From: Auriscalpium vulgare
Taxonomy: Eukaryota > Basidiomycota > Agaricomycetes > Russulales > Auriscalpiaceae
Direction of reading: 5' to 3'
DNA: 64,000 nt
Assembly (NCBI GenBank): GCA_019915015.1
Contig: JAHBBC010000003.1
Coordinates: forward strand, 868,001-932,000
Under the pieces are notes generated by a model. The model was not told the origin of the DNA and searched no databases. It saw nothing but the letters and a program-made list of their open reading frames with translations. Each line of letters starts with the position of its first letter. The stretch's first letter is position 1. Shown here piece after piece: positions 48,593 through 60,963 of this stretch. The translations under genes were made by a program, and so were the position numbers.

Positions 48593-49229
48593 TTTGTGCT
48601 TATTCGAGTGGATGCGGCTGGTGCTGCAGACGACTGTTGAGTAGAAACGCGACGGATGGCACTGTCTTTACGCACCGACGGGGCAGCGGATGCGGGTGGA
48701 ACGGTCTTGGAGGCTGAAAGCAAAAGGTCAGTTTGTGCTCATTTGGTTGCTTCCCTTTTCGGGCGCAATGCGGGCGGGCGTCCGACGTTCGAATTGCCAC
48801 TGGCATTGACCACCACCGACGAGCAGGACAGCCAGACAGGCTCGATGCCCGCTCATCCGACCTTGTTGGTCGAACACACGCGCCCTGGCCCGAGTCGGCG
48901 CGCCTGCAGACTGCAGCGCTCAGGATGTCCACATGCAACCTGCTGGTGTCGATAACGCTTTTCCCGACGTCTGTAGGCCATTGGGCGGCGGAGAAGCCCG
49001 TGGCGCTGTGAGCGACGTGCAAACAGTCACGCGGCCGTCCCTCCGTCCCTCGAGAGCCCTCAAGCCGGCCTGGAACGAAGGGGCGGACAGTGATGGGCCC
49101 GCGCGGCGACAAGTCGGGCGCGTGGGCGTGCTGCTTCGCGAATCGCAGTCGAGAAGACCCATGACCGGCCAGCAGCGTTAAGTACTCGGCCGTCCGTCTT
49201 GCAGACCAACGCGCTCTCTGCGCTGCACC
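48593..49229. other. Divergent promoter region, NOT2 and hexosaminidase copy 2
   Basis: 0.6 kb with no supported gene. A long open frame on the minus strand here (48600-49700) is mainly antisense to the hexosaminidase. Confidence 0.5.
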
Positions 49230-51466
49230 ATGTCCTCCGTGCTGCTCGCCCTCGTTCTCCTGCTCTCCGTCTTCTCCCCTGCCCGCGCTCTCTGGCCGCT
49301 CCCTCGCAGCCTCCAGACAGGCTCGACCGCCTTGACCCTTTCGCCCAGCTTCAACATCAAGCTCTCTGTCCTCCACGCCCCCAGTGACCTCCTGGATGCA
49401 GTCGCCCGCACCAAGCAGTATCTCCTCAACGACAAGCTCGAGCGCCTCGTCGTCGGCCGTAGCTCGGCAGACACCGGCGCGATCGCGGGCGCCAAGACCT
49501 TGTCCTCGCTCACCCTCCAGCTCACCCCAGGCGCGACGGCGCGACCTATCACCACTGAAGCTCAGCAGGCGCCTGAGGATCGCGACGAAGCTTATTCCCT
49601 CACAGTGCCAGCGGATGGCTCCGCTGCCCTTATCACCGCCGATTCGACCTTGGGCCTGCTGAGGGGCCTGACGACCTTCGGTCAGCTGTGGTACTTCCAC
49701 AGCGGGCAGTCATACACGCTCAGTGCTCCCGTCCACGTCGAAGACTCTCCGGCTTATGTACGCGGTCCTTTGATTTGTTCAGTGTCACAGCGCAATGACG
49801 ATGCCCTGCAGCCCTACCGAGGTTTCATGCTTGACACAGCCCGCAATTTGTGAGCGCCTGCCTTGCCTCTCAATGTACACTGGCTCACAGTATGTGGAAG
49901 CTTTCCGGTTGCAGACATCAAGAGGACTCTCGACGCGATGAGTTGGGTGAAGGTCAGTCGTGCATCGCCAACTCACAGTGAGCATCGAATATGCAATCCT
50001 TCTAGATCAACACCTTCCATTGGCATGTTGTCGACAGCCAGAGCTTCCCACTTGAAGTGCCTGGCTTCACGGACGTCGCATCCAAGGGCGCATATAGCGC
50101 GTCTTCCGTGTACACGCCGAAAGACGTGGCAGATATCGTATCGTATGCAGGCGCAGTAAGTTTCAACGAAACCAAACTTTAACACGGGGCTGATTGATTC
50201 AACTACACACAGCGGGGCATCGATGTCATGGTGGTACGGTCACCACTTCAATTGACATAATGCGAGTCTGATTTTGCTCCAGGAAATCGATACGCCCGGA
50301 CATACGTCAGTCATCAGTAAGGCTCACCCTGAGCACGTTGCGTGCGCTGAGGCAACGCCCTGGTCGACCTATGCAAATGGTCAGGACCTCATATCGTTGC
50401 ATAGCTTTGCCGCTGAGCTATCACAGAGCCGCCTGCGGGGCAGCTTCGCTTCACATCCGACGCGACGACCAATTTCACTGTAAACCTTCTGGCCGCGGCT
50501 GCCAAGATGTTTCCGTCAAAGCTCTTCAGTACTGGAGGCGACGAACTGAATACCAACTGTTATGCCGCCGATCCTGCGACACAGCAGGCGCTCAATGCCA
50601 GTGGACAGACACTGGAGCAAGCCCTGAATGTGTTCACACAAAAGACGCACGCTGCCATCGAGGCTGCTGGGAAGACGCCAGTGGTATGGGAAGGTGCGTT
50701 GCGCGACGGTTCATGGGGAATATCGCAGTACCTGAACTTGAGTTGACAGAGATGGTCTTGGTGCACAATGTCACCCTCTCAAACGAAACTGTGGTCATGT
50801 AAATGCTGCATACTCCTCTCTTATCGGTCATTAACGCAACCCTTAGGGTTTGGATCTCTTCTGACGACGCCGCTGCGGTTGCGCAGAAAGGTTTCAAAAT
50901 CGTTCACGCCCCTTCGGATTATTTCTACCTTGTACGTTGGGACCCTCCTCTTTTCGAAGGCTTCCCGTGATTGACGCTTTGGCAGGACTGTGGTGCTGGA
51001 GGTTGGGTTGGAAACTTTCCCAGCGGGTATGCTCCGCCACCATTCAGCTAGTTCTATCATGTTCTGACTTCCCTTACCGACTTACAGCAACAGCTGGTGC
51101 GAGCCTTTCAAGACCTGGCAGAAGGTGAGAGTATCTACAAGCGCTCTTTTAGGTCCGCACTCACTCTATCTGCAGGCCTACTCTTTCAACCCGCTATCAG
51201 GCCTCTCGGCCGACCAAGCCAAGTTGGTTTTGGGCGGGCAGCAGCTGTTGTGGACCGAGCAGTCGGGTCCCCAGAATTTGGATTCCATTGCCTGGCCACG
51301 TGCTGCTGCGTCGGCAGAGGTGTTCTGGAGTGGTCCAGGTGGAGATGACGACGCGGCGCTGCCGCGTCTGCACGATATCGCATACCGCTTTGTGCAGCGG
51401 GGAGTCCAAGCCATCGCTCTCCAGCCGGAGTGGTGTGCCCTGCGACCAGGCGCGTGCGATATATGA
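49230..51466 (+). CDS. Beta-N-acetylhexosaminidase, GH20 (copy 2), 550 aa
   Basis: Twelve exons (49230-49757, 49812-49849, 49901-49952, 50006-50155, 50213-50230, 50283-50379, 50427-50693, 50750-50798, 50847-50931, 50986-51026, 51088-51124, 51176-51466) total 1,653 nt. A signal peptide (MSSVLLALVLLLSVFSPARA) is followed by the N-terminal GH20b-like domain and the barrel. Motifs are YRGFMLDTARN, WVKINTFHWHVVDSQSFPLEVPG, EIDTPGHTS, the catalytic FSTGGDELNTNCY, VWISSDDAA, DCGAGGWVGN and LWTEQSG...WPRAAASAEVFWS. An 18-nt microexon encodes RGIDVM. It is a paralogue of the gene at 16540-18901 with shared intron positions. It is secreted and acts on GlcNAc-terminated substrates. Confidence 0.95.
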
Positions 51467-51620
51467 GGACTGAGGTGTATATGTACGCTGCTTGTAGCAT
51501 GAGTACTGTACTATTCAAATATTATCTGCAAAAGAGCCGGTGTAGGACCCGGCCGGACCCCGAGTCCAGATTGGGCCGGACTCCAGTCACTTAAGTAACA
51601 ACTGCGGGAGCCATCGGCAA

Positions 51621-54289
51621 ATGCCGGGACCACTTCATCTTCTCCAACAACGACAACGCCCGCCAGCACAGACGACGACGACGGCGTCGCCCTCAATGTC
51701 GCAGTCTTACTTTGCGCCACGAACACAGGCAGAGCGGCCAGAGGCGCCCTCTGCGTCTGTCAGCTCTGATCAGCAGCTCCGGGATGTTCAGGAGGCATAT
51801 CTCGAGCAGAAAGACAGGTGCGCCATGTCCGTCTCGCCAATCGTCACCTGTTGACTCCTCCGCGCAGGCTTGTCAACGCTCTTGACTCTACCAAAGAGAT
51901 TCTAGGCGATATTAAGGAGTTCAACCACGAGTCCTGGACCGTCCGCTACCCGCGCTTGCGCGAGGTTGAGCAACAACCCACGCGTCGCCACGGCATGCGT
52001 CGATCCCTCTCATTCGCCGACGATCCCACCACGGAGACCGACGTCGTTTTCTCCCCTGCGAAAGGCCTTACTCGCTCCATCACGCTTGCCTCCGTCACCG
52101 ACATACCGGAGGAGGATGACGCTGCCGAACAACAAAGCCTTGCCGATGAACGCCTCATACCCGGCTCTGAAGACGCAGATTTTCATGTCTTGCGTCTCGA
52201 TCTCAAAATGGGCGCGCAGCACGCCGCTGCATCTCTCGTCTCGCAACTGGAGAAAACCTCGATCGCGAACTTGCTGGATGACCGCATCGCATCGTCCATG
52301 CAGCACGTTGACAAGCTGCGCGTCCGTGTCGAGGACACGTCGTCCAAGGTGCTTGTAACTGGAGACCTCAACGCGGGCAAGTCGACCTTCGTGAACGCGC
52401 TCCTCCGTCGCGAGGTCATGCCAATAGACCAGCAGCCATGCACCACGGCCTTCTGCGAAGTTCACGACGCGGCGGAGAATAGCGGCATGGAGGAGATTCA
52501 CATCATTCAAGAGGGTGCCGTGTATGACATGTCTGATGCGTCCACATTTACGCGCGCGGGCCTCTCCGACCTTGAGGACATCGTCGCTGACAACGAAAAC
52601 ACGCAGCAAGTCATCAAGCTCTACCTGCAGGATACGCGCTCTCCCAACGAGTCGTTGTTGAACAACGGCATCGCGGATATCTCCCTCATCGACGCGCCAG
52701 GTCTGAACCGCGACAGCATCAAGACCACCGCTGTCTTTGCGCGCCAGGAGGAGATCGATGTCGTAGTGTTCGTCGTTTCGGCAGAGAATCACTTCACGCT
52801 GTCGGCGAAGGAGTTCCTGTTGAACGCGAGCAAGGAGAAGGCCTACGTGTTCATTGTGGTCAACAAATACGAGCAGATCAAGAACAAGGACAAGTGTCGT
52901 CGTGTCGTCCTGGAACAGATCAAACAGCTAAGCCCGCGGACCTACGAGGATGCAGATGACCTTGTGCACTTCGTCGACTCCGTCTCCGGTACACAGTCCC
53001 AGTCATTTGAAGACCTCGAGGCGGCTCTGCGGTCGTTTGTTCTCGTCAAGCGGGCTAAGTCCAAGCTCAACCCTGCCTCAACTTATCTCTCTCACCTCTT
53101 GTCCGACATCGACCTCCTCGTCGGCGCCAATGCGATCGTGGCTCAGTCCGAGCTCGACCGCGCGCGGGAAGAACTTAGCAAGGCGCGGCCCGTGCTGGAG
53201 AAGATGAAGAATGATCATCAAACCCTTGATGACGTTCTCGAAGTTACGGAAGAGGACGGCACACGAAACGCCAGTATTAGGACCAAACAACGTCTCAGCG
53301 ATGCTCTGGACCGCATCAGCCACGGTCTACCTGCAGTGGACAAGTTCGTTGCCATGCCTTCCTACCCTGGCCTTCTCGCTGTGTGGGACTACGCTCGTGA
53401 CGTTCGCAAGGCCTTATTAGCAAGTCTCGACATGGCTGTCAAACTTGCTGAGGACGACTCCCGGCACATAGCCGTCGACGGCATTCGCAGGATCTCGGAG
53501 CTGGAAGACCAACATCTTCCAGAGGGAGTGGAGCGTTCGCGCCGCGTCTTCATGCCCCAGGCCATGTTCTCGCCACGTGCAAGCAAAGATGGTCGCCGCC
53601 GCAGCCGTCGCTCATCCGGTGCGGTCGTCGCCGGCGGCTTCCATAATCTCGGCATTGGGCTCGTTCACCGCAGTGACCTCGTGCAACCGACGTTCTTCGA
53701 TCTTCTCGACATGCCGCACTACTTTGGGACCGATTCGAGCGATAGCAAAGAGAGCGACGACATCGCTCCAACAGCGTTAGGCGTCGTATCCGTTGGTCTC
53801 GGCGCGCTGACCATGGTCGGCGGACAGGCTGTCGGCGCACGCGGCCTCATCGAAGGCATTGTGCGCATTGCGGACCTCCTCGGGAACGAGAGCGCACGCA
53901 AGTGGGCTGCTCCTGTGTTCGGAGCGTTCGTGGTTGGTGCGACAGCGTACTTCGTGCTGGAGCTCCCAAGCACCATCCCTCGTACTGTTGGGCGACGCAT
54001 CCAGCGCTCCCTCGCAACACCACCAGACGGTCAAGAAGTAAACGAGGAGGCTACTTTCGTTGGCGGAAGCGCTGCACGCATATCTCGGGAGACGCGGAAA
54101 GTGCTTCGCCTCGCAGCGTGGGATTTGAAGGAGCGGTTCCGTACAGCTATGGACGAGCGTGGACGTGAGGTGAAAACGGCGGAAGATACTGAGAGGCGGG
54201 CGACGAAGGCGTTGGAAAAATTCAAGGAGGTGGAAGGAAAGACCGTCGACGTGCGCGTACATGCCAGGCTGGACCAGATTTCTGCCTAA
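51621..54289 (+). CDS. FZO1: Mitofusin, mitochondrial outer-membrane fusion GTPase, 872 aa
   Basis: This is a dynamin-family GTPase that tethers and fuses mitochondrial outer membranes. Two exons (51621-51817, 51868-54289) total 2,619 nt. The GTPase domain starts near residue 215, with G1 GDLNAGKST at 231, G2 Thr in the QPCTTAFCEVHD region, G3 DAPGLN and G4 NKYE. Heptad-repeat helices flank it (LVNALDSTKEILGDIKEF before; HQTLDDVLEVTEEDG after). Two hydrophobic stretches close together near residues 645-720 (GVVSVGLGALTMVGG; APVFGAFVVGATAYFVLEL) are the membrane hairpin, and a C-terminal coiled coil ends the protein. A later in-frame ATG at 51696 (MSQSYFAPR) is an alternative start. Confidence 0.95.
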
Positions 54290-55289
54290 GCGTGCCCTTT
54301 GGGTTCTCACCTGAAGCAGGTGGGTAGCGGCAACTTCATGTTTTCTTTACCTGTCCTGATGTCGACGGGCGCCGCAGGTCATTCTCGTAACCAGACGAAG
54401 ATGGGCCCCGTGCATCTACTTATAGACTGTGCATCTCGGCTCCTCCTGCGCAGGCAAGGGGGTTGTTCCACACATAACCGCACGTGCATGTTTTGCTTTC
54501 CCATCCTCTACTTTTTGACGTTCTTTATCATGTCTAACCTCTTACGATAGTGCCCCGGATTTTAATGTGTACTAGATCAAACCTCGATCGCTGTATGTCT
54601 GACCATCGAAGGTGTACTAGGTACATGTGTCATGGCATAGTGAACCTCATGCATATCAATGAAGATGAAAACGTTTGCCTGTCATAAATCGGCAAAGCCC
54701 ACCTCTCTTGAATCACACAGACCTCGAGCTCTACAACGAGTACCGAATCCGATGCAGCACCATGTGGACTTCGACTGACACCTAGATACTTCCAATCACA
54801 CAACATCAAATCTGAATGGATGGCTCAGATCTGTGTTTTGATTGACGAGGGTGACGTCGTTCGCGAATGAGACATGGTGGGACCCGAGCTCTTCGAGTGC
54901 TTTCCGCATCCTCAGGGACCACATCCCCGTCACCAGCTGCAGCGCTCCAGCGGTCCTCTAGGCGAGGACACCTTCGACAAAGCAGCTTCCTCCAGCGCAC
55001 GGTCCCCGACAGTCTGCTCGCCTCCGCCGGGGCCCATCCGTCCCGTTCTACGTGGAACATATTCAGCGTGCTTGTCGCTCTTGAAATATATGCACCGGGC
55101 ATTGACATTTTGAAGGGCCATTTGGAGGCCATTGAAGGGAAAATCAGCAGCTGGCAGACGATGCATGAATTCTGCCTCAGGGAAACTGTGGTACTACAGG
55201 CGCGCCTCCCCAGAGTAGTCCGCGAGCTTCTAATAGCACCGAGGAAGTTTCGGATGCCGCGGGCAATCGTTACAGAAAAAGTAGATATG
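54290..55289. other. Intergenic, with a weak open frame at 54867-55292
   Basis: One kilobase, mostly AT-richer. A plus-strand frame of 141 codons (54867-55292) ends next to the tRNA gene. It has no recognised motif and I do not count it as a gene. Confidence 0.4.
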
Positions 55290-55369
55290 TGACAACTGTG
55301 AGATTCGAACTCACGCCCTTTCGGACCAGATCCTGATTCTGGCGCCTTAGACCGCTCGGCCAAGTTGCC
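55290..55369 (-). tRNA. tRNA-Leu(CAG)
   Basis: An 80-nt cloverleaf fits on the minus strand. The acceptor stem GGCAACT pairs with AGTTGTC (one G-U), the A box is TTGGCCGAGCGG, and the antic stem CCAGA/TCTGG closes the loop ATCAGGA with anticodon CAG. A long variable arm is typical of leucine tRNA, and the T arm GAGTTCGAATCTC contains the B box. The discriminator is A, as expected for leucine. No intron is present and CCA is not encoded. Confidence 0.93.
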
Positions 55370-55541
55370 TGTATAAAGTGATCGCACAGTGGCCAACTCA
55401 CCCCCGAGTGGGAATATATCAGTAGACGACATAGACTCCCTGGTCATTTCTGGCTTTCTACTAAGCTGCAGTAGCGGTAGCCGCGTAAAAGTAGTCTCTA
55501 CGGCGGGCATCGCTGTCAGATAAGCACCAATAATTACATTC

Positions 55542-56307
55542 TCAGAGCTTATTCTTGATCTCCTCATGTAGCTTCGCCAGCTCTTCTTTGGAAACTTCCT
55601 GAGCGGGCCACCCCACTACAAGACCTTCCGTCTCGCCATCGGAAGGCTTTGGGATGACGTGGAAATGGACGTGGTCAACAAGCTAGATGCGTCCTCCGAT
55701 CAACCGCTTTCCATAAATCACCTCATGATCAACAGACCTGGTGAGCGATGCGGCCATTGTTCTGATGAATGGTTTGACAATTTCAGCAGGAGAGCCACAA
55801 CAACATGTCATAAGGGCCAACCTGAAGAACGTTGTAGTTCTCGACACCGAGGGCGATAGCTATCTTCTTGGCGATGGGCAGCGCGTCGGCGAGATAAACG
55901 TCAGGCAGCTCGTGCAGCTTCGCAGCATGATCTGTTATCTCGTGAAGAGTTTCGCGAAGACCACAAATTAGTGTAGTACGAACATTTGGGGATGATAAGG
56001 GCGTGGCCCTTCGAAAGGGGGCCGACATCCAGGAACGAGAGCCTGTCATAGGGCTCTTTCAGAATGGAGGGATTGCCCTTGATGTGGGGGACACTGACGA
56101 CAAATCAGTCTCGACTAGCTTGAAGCTTGGTATTTCGCCTGATGAGAGACCGGGTTTGTACTGTAGAGGTAGAAGAGAGTACGGATAAGAGCGCACCTTT
56201 GACGATCTTGCAGAAAATGCAGCTCGCCAGTGTCCTTGATAGACAAGGCACAGTGAGCAAAAGAGCTTGTAAGAGAGGTTTACCTACTTCGCATTTGACG
56301 CCATCAT
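55542..56307 (-). CDS. HNT1: HIT-family nucleotide hydrolase (HINT type)
   Basis: This small protein hydrolyses AMP-linked amides such as adenosine 5'-phosphoramidate. Six exons join to give MMASNAKTLASCIFCKIVKG, EIPSFKLVETDLS, LSFLDVGPLSKGHALIIPK, YHAAKLHELPDVYLADALP, NNGRIAHQ and LVDHVHFHVIPKPSDG. The catalytic HIT motif HVHFHVI is complete. Ser/Cys-rich CIFCKI at the start and LDIGPLSKGH-type blocks are classic HINT signatures. Introns lie around 56284-56238, 56196-56145, 56096-56045, 55990-55935, 55820-55765 and 55739-55684, so almost every block has its own exon. The first ATG of a pair (56307, 56304) is used as start. Confidence 0.9.
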
Positions 56308-56471
56308 GGACCGGTTGCGACAAGGTCCAACCGGCGACGAAACGTGAAACTGTACATGTCACATGACTTGCACGATTCGGGGCAAAAACTAAAGACAGAA
56401 CTGCATCGAGATACCACAGACTAGTCTACACGACAGCCTCCAGTTTACATGCATGGATCGCAGCCGCCACG

Positions 56472-57703
56472 CTACGACACAGCGATCTGTACTTCTGCCG
56501 ATTCTTCGAAGTCCACACGCCCCTCGACCTCCGTACGCTCCGCTTCCTCTCTCTTTACTTGGCGGGCAACGGCGTTGCCACGCAGAGTGTCAATCTCCTG
56601 CATCAGCTTAGCCTGAGATACGGGACATCTCAGCCTCCAGTCATGACGCAACGATTGACACGAACCACTTGATCATCGAGGGCAGACTCGCTAAAGATAG
56701 CATATGGCGCAGGAATAGGTCCTGTATTTCTGGCTCCTGAAGAAGATATAAGAGATCGATACATAATTGTATAATATAGATGCTTGCCAAACGCAGCGTG
56801 TGCGAAGACAGCACTCATAAGCTCGTGGTTACGTTGGTAGCGTGTAAGCGCCAGGGTGCGAGTCGAAATATGCTCGAGGTCCTCTGCAACGTTGGAGTGA
56901 GATCTCGTAGGATGATAGCCTGTAACGACGCACCAGCGGTATCCTCCTCGTCGAGCCGTTGCGCTTGCACAGGAGGAGGTCGAGGCTCCCTCTGGCTGCG
57001 GCGTTCACGCGCTTCCATTTCGTTGATCTGCTGCGTGACTAACGCCTGCGGACCACCACTCTGCTGCAACATCACTTTTTGACCTATCTTTTCTCCCATG
57101 ACATATACTGCAGGTTCGGAAATAGGGCGCATTGGGTATGCGCGGACTGGTTGGGAGTGCGCGCCATTGGGAATTGCTGCAGGTCGCAATCAGCGAGAGC
57201 ATCTACATAGTCTGATCTCGATGGCACCCACGGACTGCAGAGCCACGAGTGTAGTGCACCAGGATGAGCTGTGAGTGACCGCCCTTGCTGAGTCTGTAAC
57301 GCCGCCTAACTCTGGACGCAGCAGTTTCTCCTGAGCTAGGAACAAAGCCATATCGCGCCTCCATTACTTCAAGTTCCTGCCACAAGACATATATAAGTGA
57401 GTGCGTAGAAAAAACGCGGGCACGCACGCGACCGCCAGCGATGGGGATGCTATAACGCTGTTCTTGTTCAAGAAAGCGGATGCCATCCGGCGGGAAGGAG
57501 AAGTGGGGCGGAATGAACAAAAGACATAGTTGACCATCTGGCGGCTTGTCGATGTAGCCCCATTGATACGGGACCTGGCTGGAGAGCTGGATGGCGCGTG
57601 ACAACATTTGGACGGCAGTTTCATGGGTGAGGGTGGGGTGCAAAGGCAAGTTCTCCGGGAAGCGCAGACATGCGCCGTCCGCCTGCGCCTGCGCCATCGA
57701 CAT
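56472..57703 (-). CDS. SSR4: SWI/SNF and RSC chromatin-remodelling complex subunit Ssr4
   Basis: The N-terminal Ssr4 domain has GACLRFPENLPLHPTLTHE, PYQWGYIDKPPDGQLCLLF, DGIRFLEQEQRY, MEARYGFVPSSGETAASRVRRRYRL and HSQLILVHYTRG. After an intron it continues as QPVRAYPMRPISEPAVYVMGE, then a Gln/Arg-rich helix (QQINEMEARERRSQRE) and an acidic EEDTAG. Short exons follow (LALTRYKRNHELM-like, FAHAAFGK) and a C-terminal coiled coil (AKLMQEIDTLRGNAVARQ). The protein acts in nucleosome remodelling in the nucleus. The start is the first ATG of MSMAQAQADG, though an upstream exon cannot be excluded. The family assignment is from recall of fungal Ssr4 sequences. Confidence 0.82.
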
Positions 57704-58110
57704 TGGGAGTGCTTCTTGCGTAGCAGGCGTGAATGCAATGCGAGAATGAAGTATGCTGCGCACACCTGGGATGCGTGGTCGAAGGAGAGTTGCAGCGTTA
57801 GTGGCTGCGGCAAAGAGCGAGGTTGGACAGGGTTGGACTCGCGATCGCAGGCAAGCGCCGAAATGGCAGACACTAAGTACTTGTCACTTGACACTGCGCA
57901 CAATACCCGTCCTCTCTCTGTCTATTCGTCTTCTCGCGCTCACCAAAATGACCACATATGCGCAGTACTTCTGCGCAGTAGCTCTAGAGGGACTAGACTT
58001 CGCCTCCTTCTGCTGCCATTCGACTGTCCACACTACCTGCTGGCTGCGCACCCTTACGATGCTGGTATAAATGAGCACTGAGGTTCAACAGGTAATACAT
58101 CCTTCCAGCA
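57704..58110. promoter_or_regulatory. Divergent promoter region; TATA box at 58066
   Basis: TATAAATG at 58066-58073 lies 45 bp before the ATG at 58111. No gene is supported between the two starts. Confidence 0.55.
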
Positions 58111-59494
58111 ATGTCCCTGTCTCATCCCCCACGTCGTGGTGGTTATCAGCGCTCTACCTATTCTCATAGATCTAAGGCCCCGCCGGGTGCCCCTCCAGAT
58201 CGTGAGATTTTGGATGGACTGTCGCCCTCCATAGAGCGGATAAACGTCCCCACCACCTTCGAATTCGCGACGACACTGTCCAAGTCGACGGACATACGGA
58301 GCCTCGAGTTCGTCGGCTCTTATAACTGGGTGGACTCGGCTCGCCCGACCATCATTGTCCCAGGTAATTGCAGCGCATTGCCATGAGATTTTTATGACTG
58401 ACGGCTAGATGAAGGTTCTCCACCGACCTGGACAGAGCCCACCCTCCCCCTCCGCGTGCAACCCGACTCCGAGGTGCATATAAGTCACCAGAATGGCTAT
58501 AGAATGTCATCCCGACAGCTTCTGCCCCTCATGAAAGCTGTCGACACGCTCGGAAAGCCAGTCAACTGGCCGTCCGTTGACCTTGTCACCGATCGCAACA
58601 ACCTCCGGAAACTGTTGCGGTGGATCAACGGGACAACGAAGAAGGAGGACGGGACGTACAAGAATTTCAGAATCGATCTGGAGCTTGCTGGGGCTCAAAC
58701 AATTCTATTCAACCGCTGGGAGGTGCGTGACCGCGAGGCCGCGAACACGAGGGCCTACGGAATCAAGTTTGAACAAGCGACCACAACGCTGCCGGCGGGT
58801 TGCGAGAAGAGCACAGGCCACCATCGTATTGTGAAATACGTATGTGTTGACTACATTGAAATTTAGTCGTTCATCTGAACTCCTTCTCATGCAGGATTTT
58901 TTTGACCTGAGCATGGTTGTCAGATTTGAGGTTGATGCATGCCTACGCGCTGATAAGACGAGGGTCCGAAGCGCAGCTAAGCCTGCCACGGTGGACGATC
59001 TTTCCCACTCAATGGGCAGCATGCAGCTCGCTCCTCCTGCGCCTGCCGTTGTGCCTTCTTCCAGAGCGGGGCAGTCCGATACCACCTCTCTAGCTGTCAT
59101 CCACGCAGGGACGGAGGTCACGCAGGACAAGATACTGGAACTCGCAACACGGTCGATTAATTTCATCGAAAACATGGACTGGACGGAGGTGTACCCGCAG
59201 CTGTACCTTTCGCAGACCCCTCATTTCTATCTCGGCGTACATTCCCGCGGGAGCTTCTCCACGATCCAGAAGCGAAGCCTTGTTGAGGTGGAATTGGAAG
59301 CACAGAAGCGGGCGGGGGACGCAAACATGCAGAAGTTGGGCAGGGCGCTGGAGCTCATCCAGGACATCGTGATCGAGCATGGGCATGGGAAGCGACTCAG
59401 CTTGGTGTGTATGGACGGGATCCTCAAGGTGCACGAGAGGGTCGGAGATGGCTGTCTGCCGAAAGACGCGATGGCGAGGTTCGAGGTCGAGTAG
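58111..59494 (+). CDS. Conserved basidiomycete protein of unknown function, 427 aa
   Basis: Three exons (58111-58363, 58409-58839, 58895-59494) total 1,284 nt. Notable blocks are FEFATTLSKSTDIRSLEFVGSYNWVD, RPTIIVPGSPP-like joined with EGSPPTWTEPTLPLRV, VDLVTDRNNLRKLLRWI, FRIDLELAGAQTILFNRWE, ENMDWTEVYPQLYLSQTPHFYLGVHSRGSF and RLSLVCMDGILKVHER. I recall homologues in many Agaricomycetes that are labelled geranylgeranyl pyrophosphate synthetase, but no DDxxD prenyl-diphosphate motif is present, so that label looks unjustified. The layout (FIENMDW, QLYLSQTP, then KHGR-like features) loosely resembles Dom3Z/RAI1-type decapping proteins. I cannot confirm this. Confidence 0.8.
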
Positions 59495-59880
59495 TTGACG
59501 CACTAGTGTACTAAGTATGTATGTAGTAGAAGTTAGCCCCATGGGCGCCCCGCATGAGTCGGGTCTGGAGCGTCGTCAACGGGGAAGTCTCGGGGACGGA
59601 AGACAGTTGCGCACGGGGGCCACAAGCTACCCGCGGGTGTGTGAGCGTGCAGCGCGCACTGAGTTGATAGGAGAAACGACGATAAGATGGCGGAGAGTCG
59701 TCGGCGGAGGGCTCCGCTGAACCGACATACCCGATCCGGCAGGTTGCTTCGGAGTAATGGGCATTCAGACTCCGCGGCCCGTCTGGACGGCGCGCGTACA
59801 TGACGCGGCCTCAGCACACGCGTATATTACCTCGTCCGCCCGCCGTCTGCCACTGCCCCCGCCCCCGCCCCAGCGACCCC
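59495..59880. other. Intergenic, promoter of the proteasome gene
   Basis: About 0.4 kb. No gene is supported. The last 60 bp before the ATG at 59881 is a CCCCGCC-rich leader. Confidence 0.5.
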
Positions 59881-60963
59881 ATGCCCAACATGTCCGCCAT
59901 CGTCCACCCCCAGCAGAGGCACTTCAACCCGTACGCAGAGAACGGCGGCACCATCCTTGCCATCGCAGGCGCAGACTTCACCGTCATCGCAGGCGACACC
60001 CGGCAGAGCGAGGGCTACAGCATCCAGACACGCTATGCGCCCAAGGTCTTCCGATTGTCCGTCTCTCTCCTCTCTCTCTCTCCTCCCTGCCTCACAGCCG
60101 TGCCCCAGAACCGATCGCGCAGTCCTCGCCGTCAATGGGTTTGCCGCCGACGGCAACATGTTTGTCAAGAAGGTCAAACAACGGCTCGAGGTGCGTCTCC
60201 CGCTCCCCCCAATTCCCACCGCTCATCCCCCCTCTCAGTGGTACAAGCATGCACACGCAAAAGACATGCCCCTACGTGCGATTGCGCGTCTGATCCAGAC
60301 CATGCTCTACGCCCAGCGCTTCTTTCCCTACTATGTATACAACATCCTCGGAGGCATCGAAGAAGACGGTGCGGGTGGTTTCTGCTCCTGTGACGATCAC
60401 ATGCTCACTCCCGGCCGCCTTTGGTAGGTTCCGGCGCGGTATATTCGTTTGATCCCGTTGGATCCTACGAGCGCGAGGCCTGCCGAGCCGCAGGCGCCGC
60501 CCAGTCGCTCGTGCAGCCCTTTCTCGACAATCAGGTGGGTTTCGCAGACATCACTCCGGTGTCCACAGGTTCGCTGACCACGGCCCGATCTCTCCCCGAT
60601 TTTTTCCCGCGCCCGTGTTGCTGCTTTTGCTCTGATCAGATCTACTTCAAGAATCAGACCGCGGCGCCGGGTCGGTCACACCCGTCGCACTTGCCCCTCC
60701 CCGACGTCCTGTCCATCGTCGTTGATTCGTTCACGAGCGCAACCGAGCGCCACATCGAGGTTCGTCCGCCGCTTTCGCTTCTCCGTTGTGGCGTTGTGGT
60801 AACCTGCATCCTCCAGGTCGGCGATGGCCTCGAGATCTACATCGTGCTCGCCAAGGGTCGGAGTCTACAGGGCGTCGAGGGGCTGCATGGGCTGCGGGAA
60901 CTGAGCACGCAGGAGGATGGTGAGCGGGTGTTTGTGCTTCAGCGCGACTTGAAGAAGGATTAG
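59881..60963 (+). CDS. PRE7: 20S proteasome subunit beta-6, 253 aa
   Basis: This is a structural (non-catalytic) beta subunit of the 20S core particle. Six exons (59881-60056, 60109-60190, 60239-60368, 60428-60534, 60640-60759, 60817-60963) total 762 nt. The N-terminus [20 protein letters not shown] has no Thr1 at the position where catalytic subunits are processed. Further blocks are [76 protein letters not shown] and [23 protein letters not shown]. An insertion in the middle of exon 5 ([16 protein letters not shown]) is slightly longer than in yeast. The ATG at 59890 is an alternative start. Confidence 0.95.

Noticed and set aside
48600..49700. A 366-codon minus-strand frame
   Set aside because: It is largely antisense to exon 1 of hexosaminidase copy 2 and has no motif; high GC content makes long antisense frames common here.
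54806..55567. A 253-codon minus-strand frame
   Set aside because: It runs through the tRNA-Leu gene. The peptide NLAERSKAPESGSG is the translated tRNA and is a well-known artefact.
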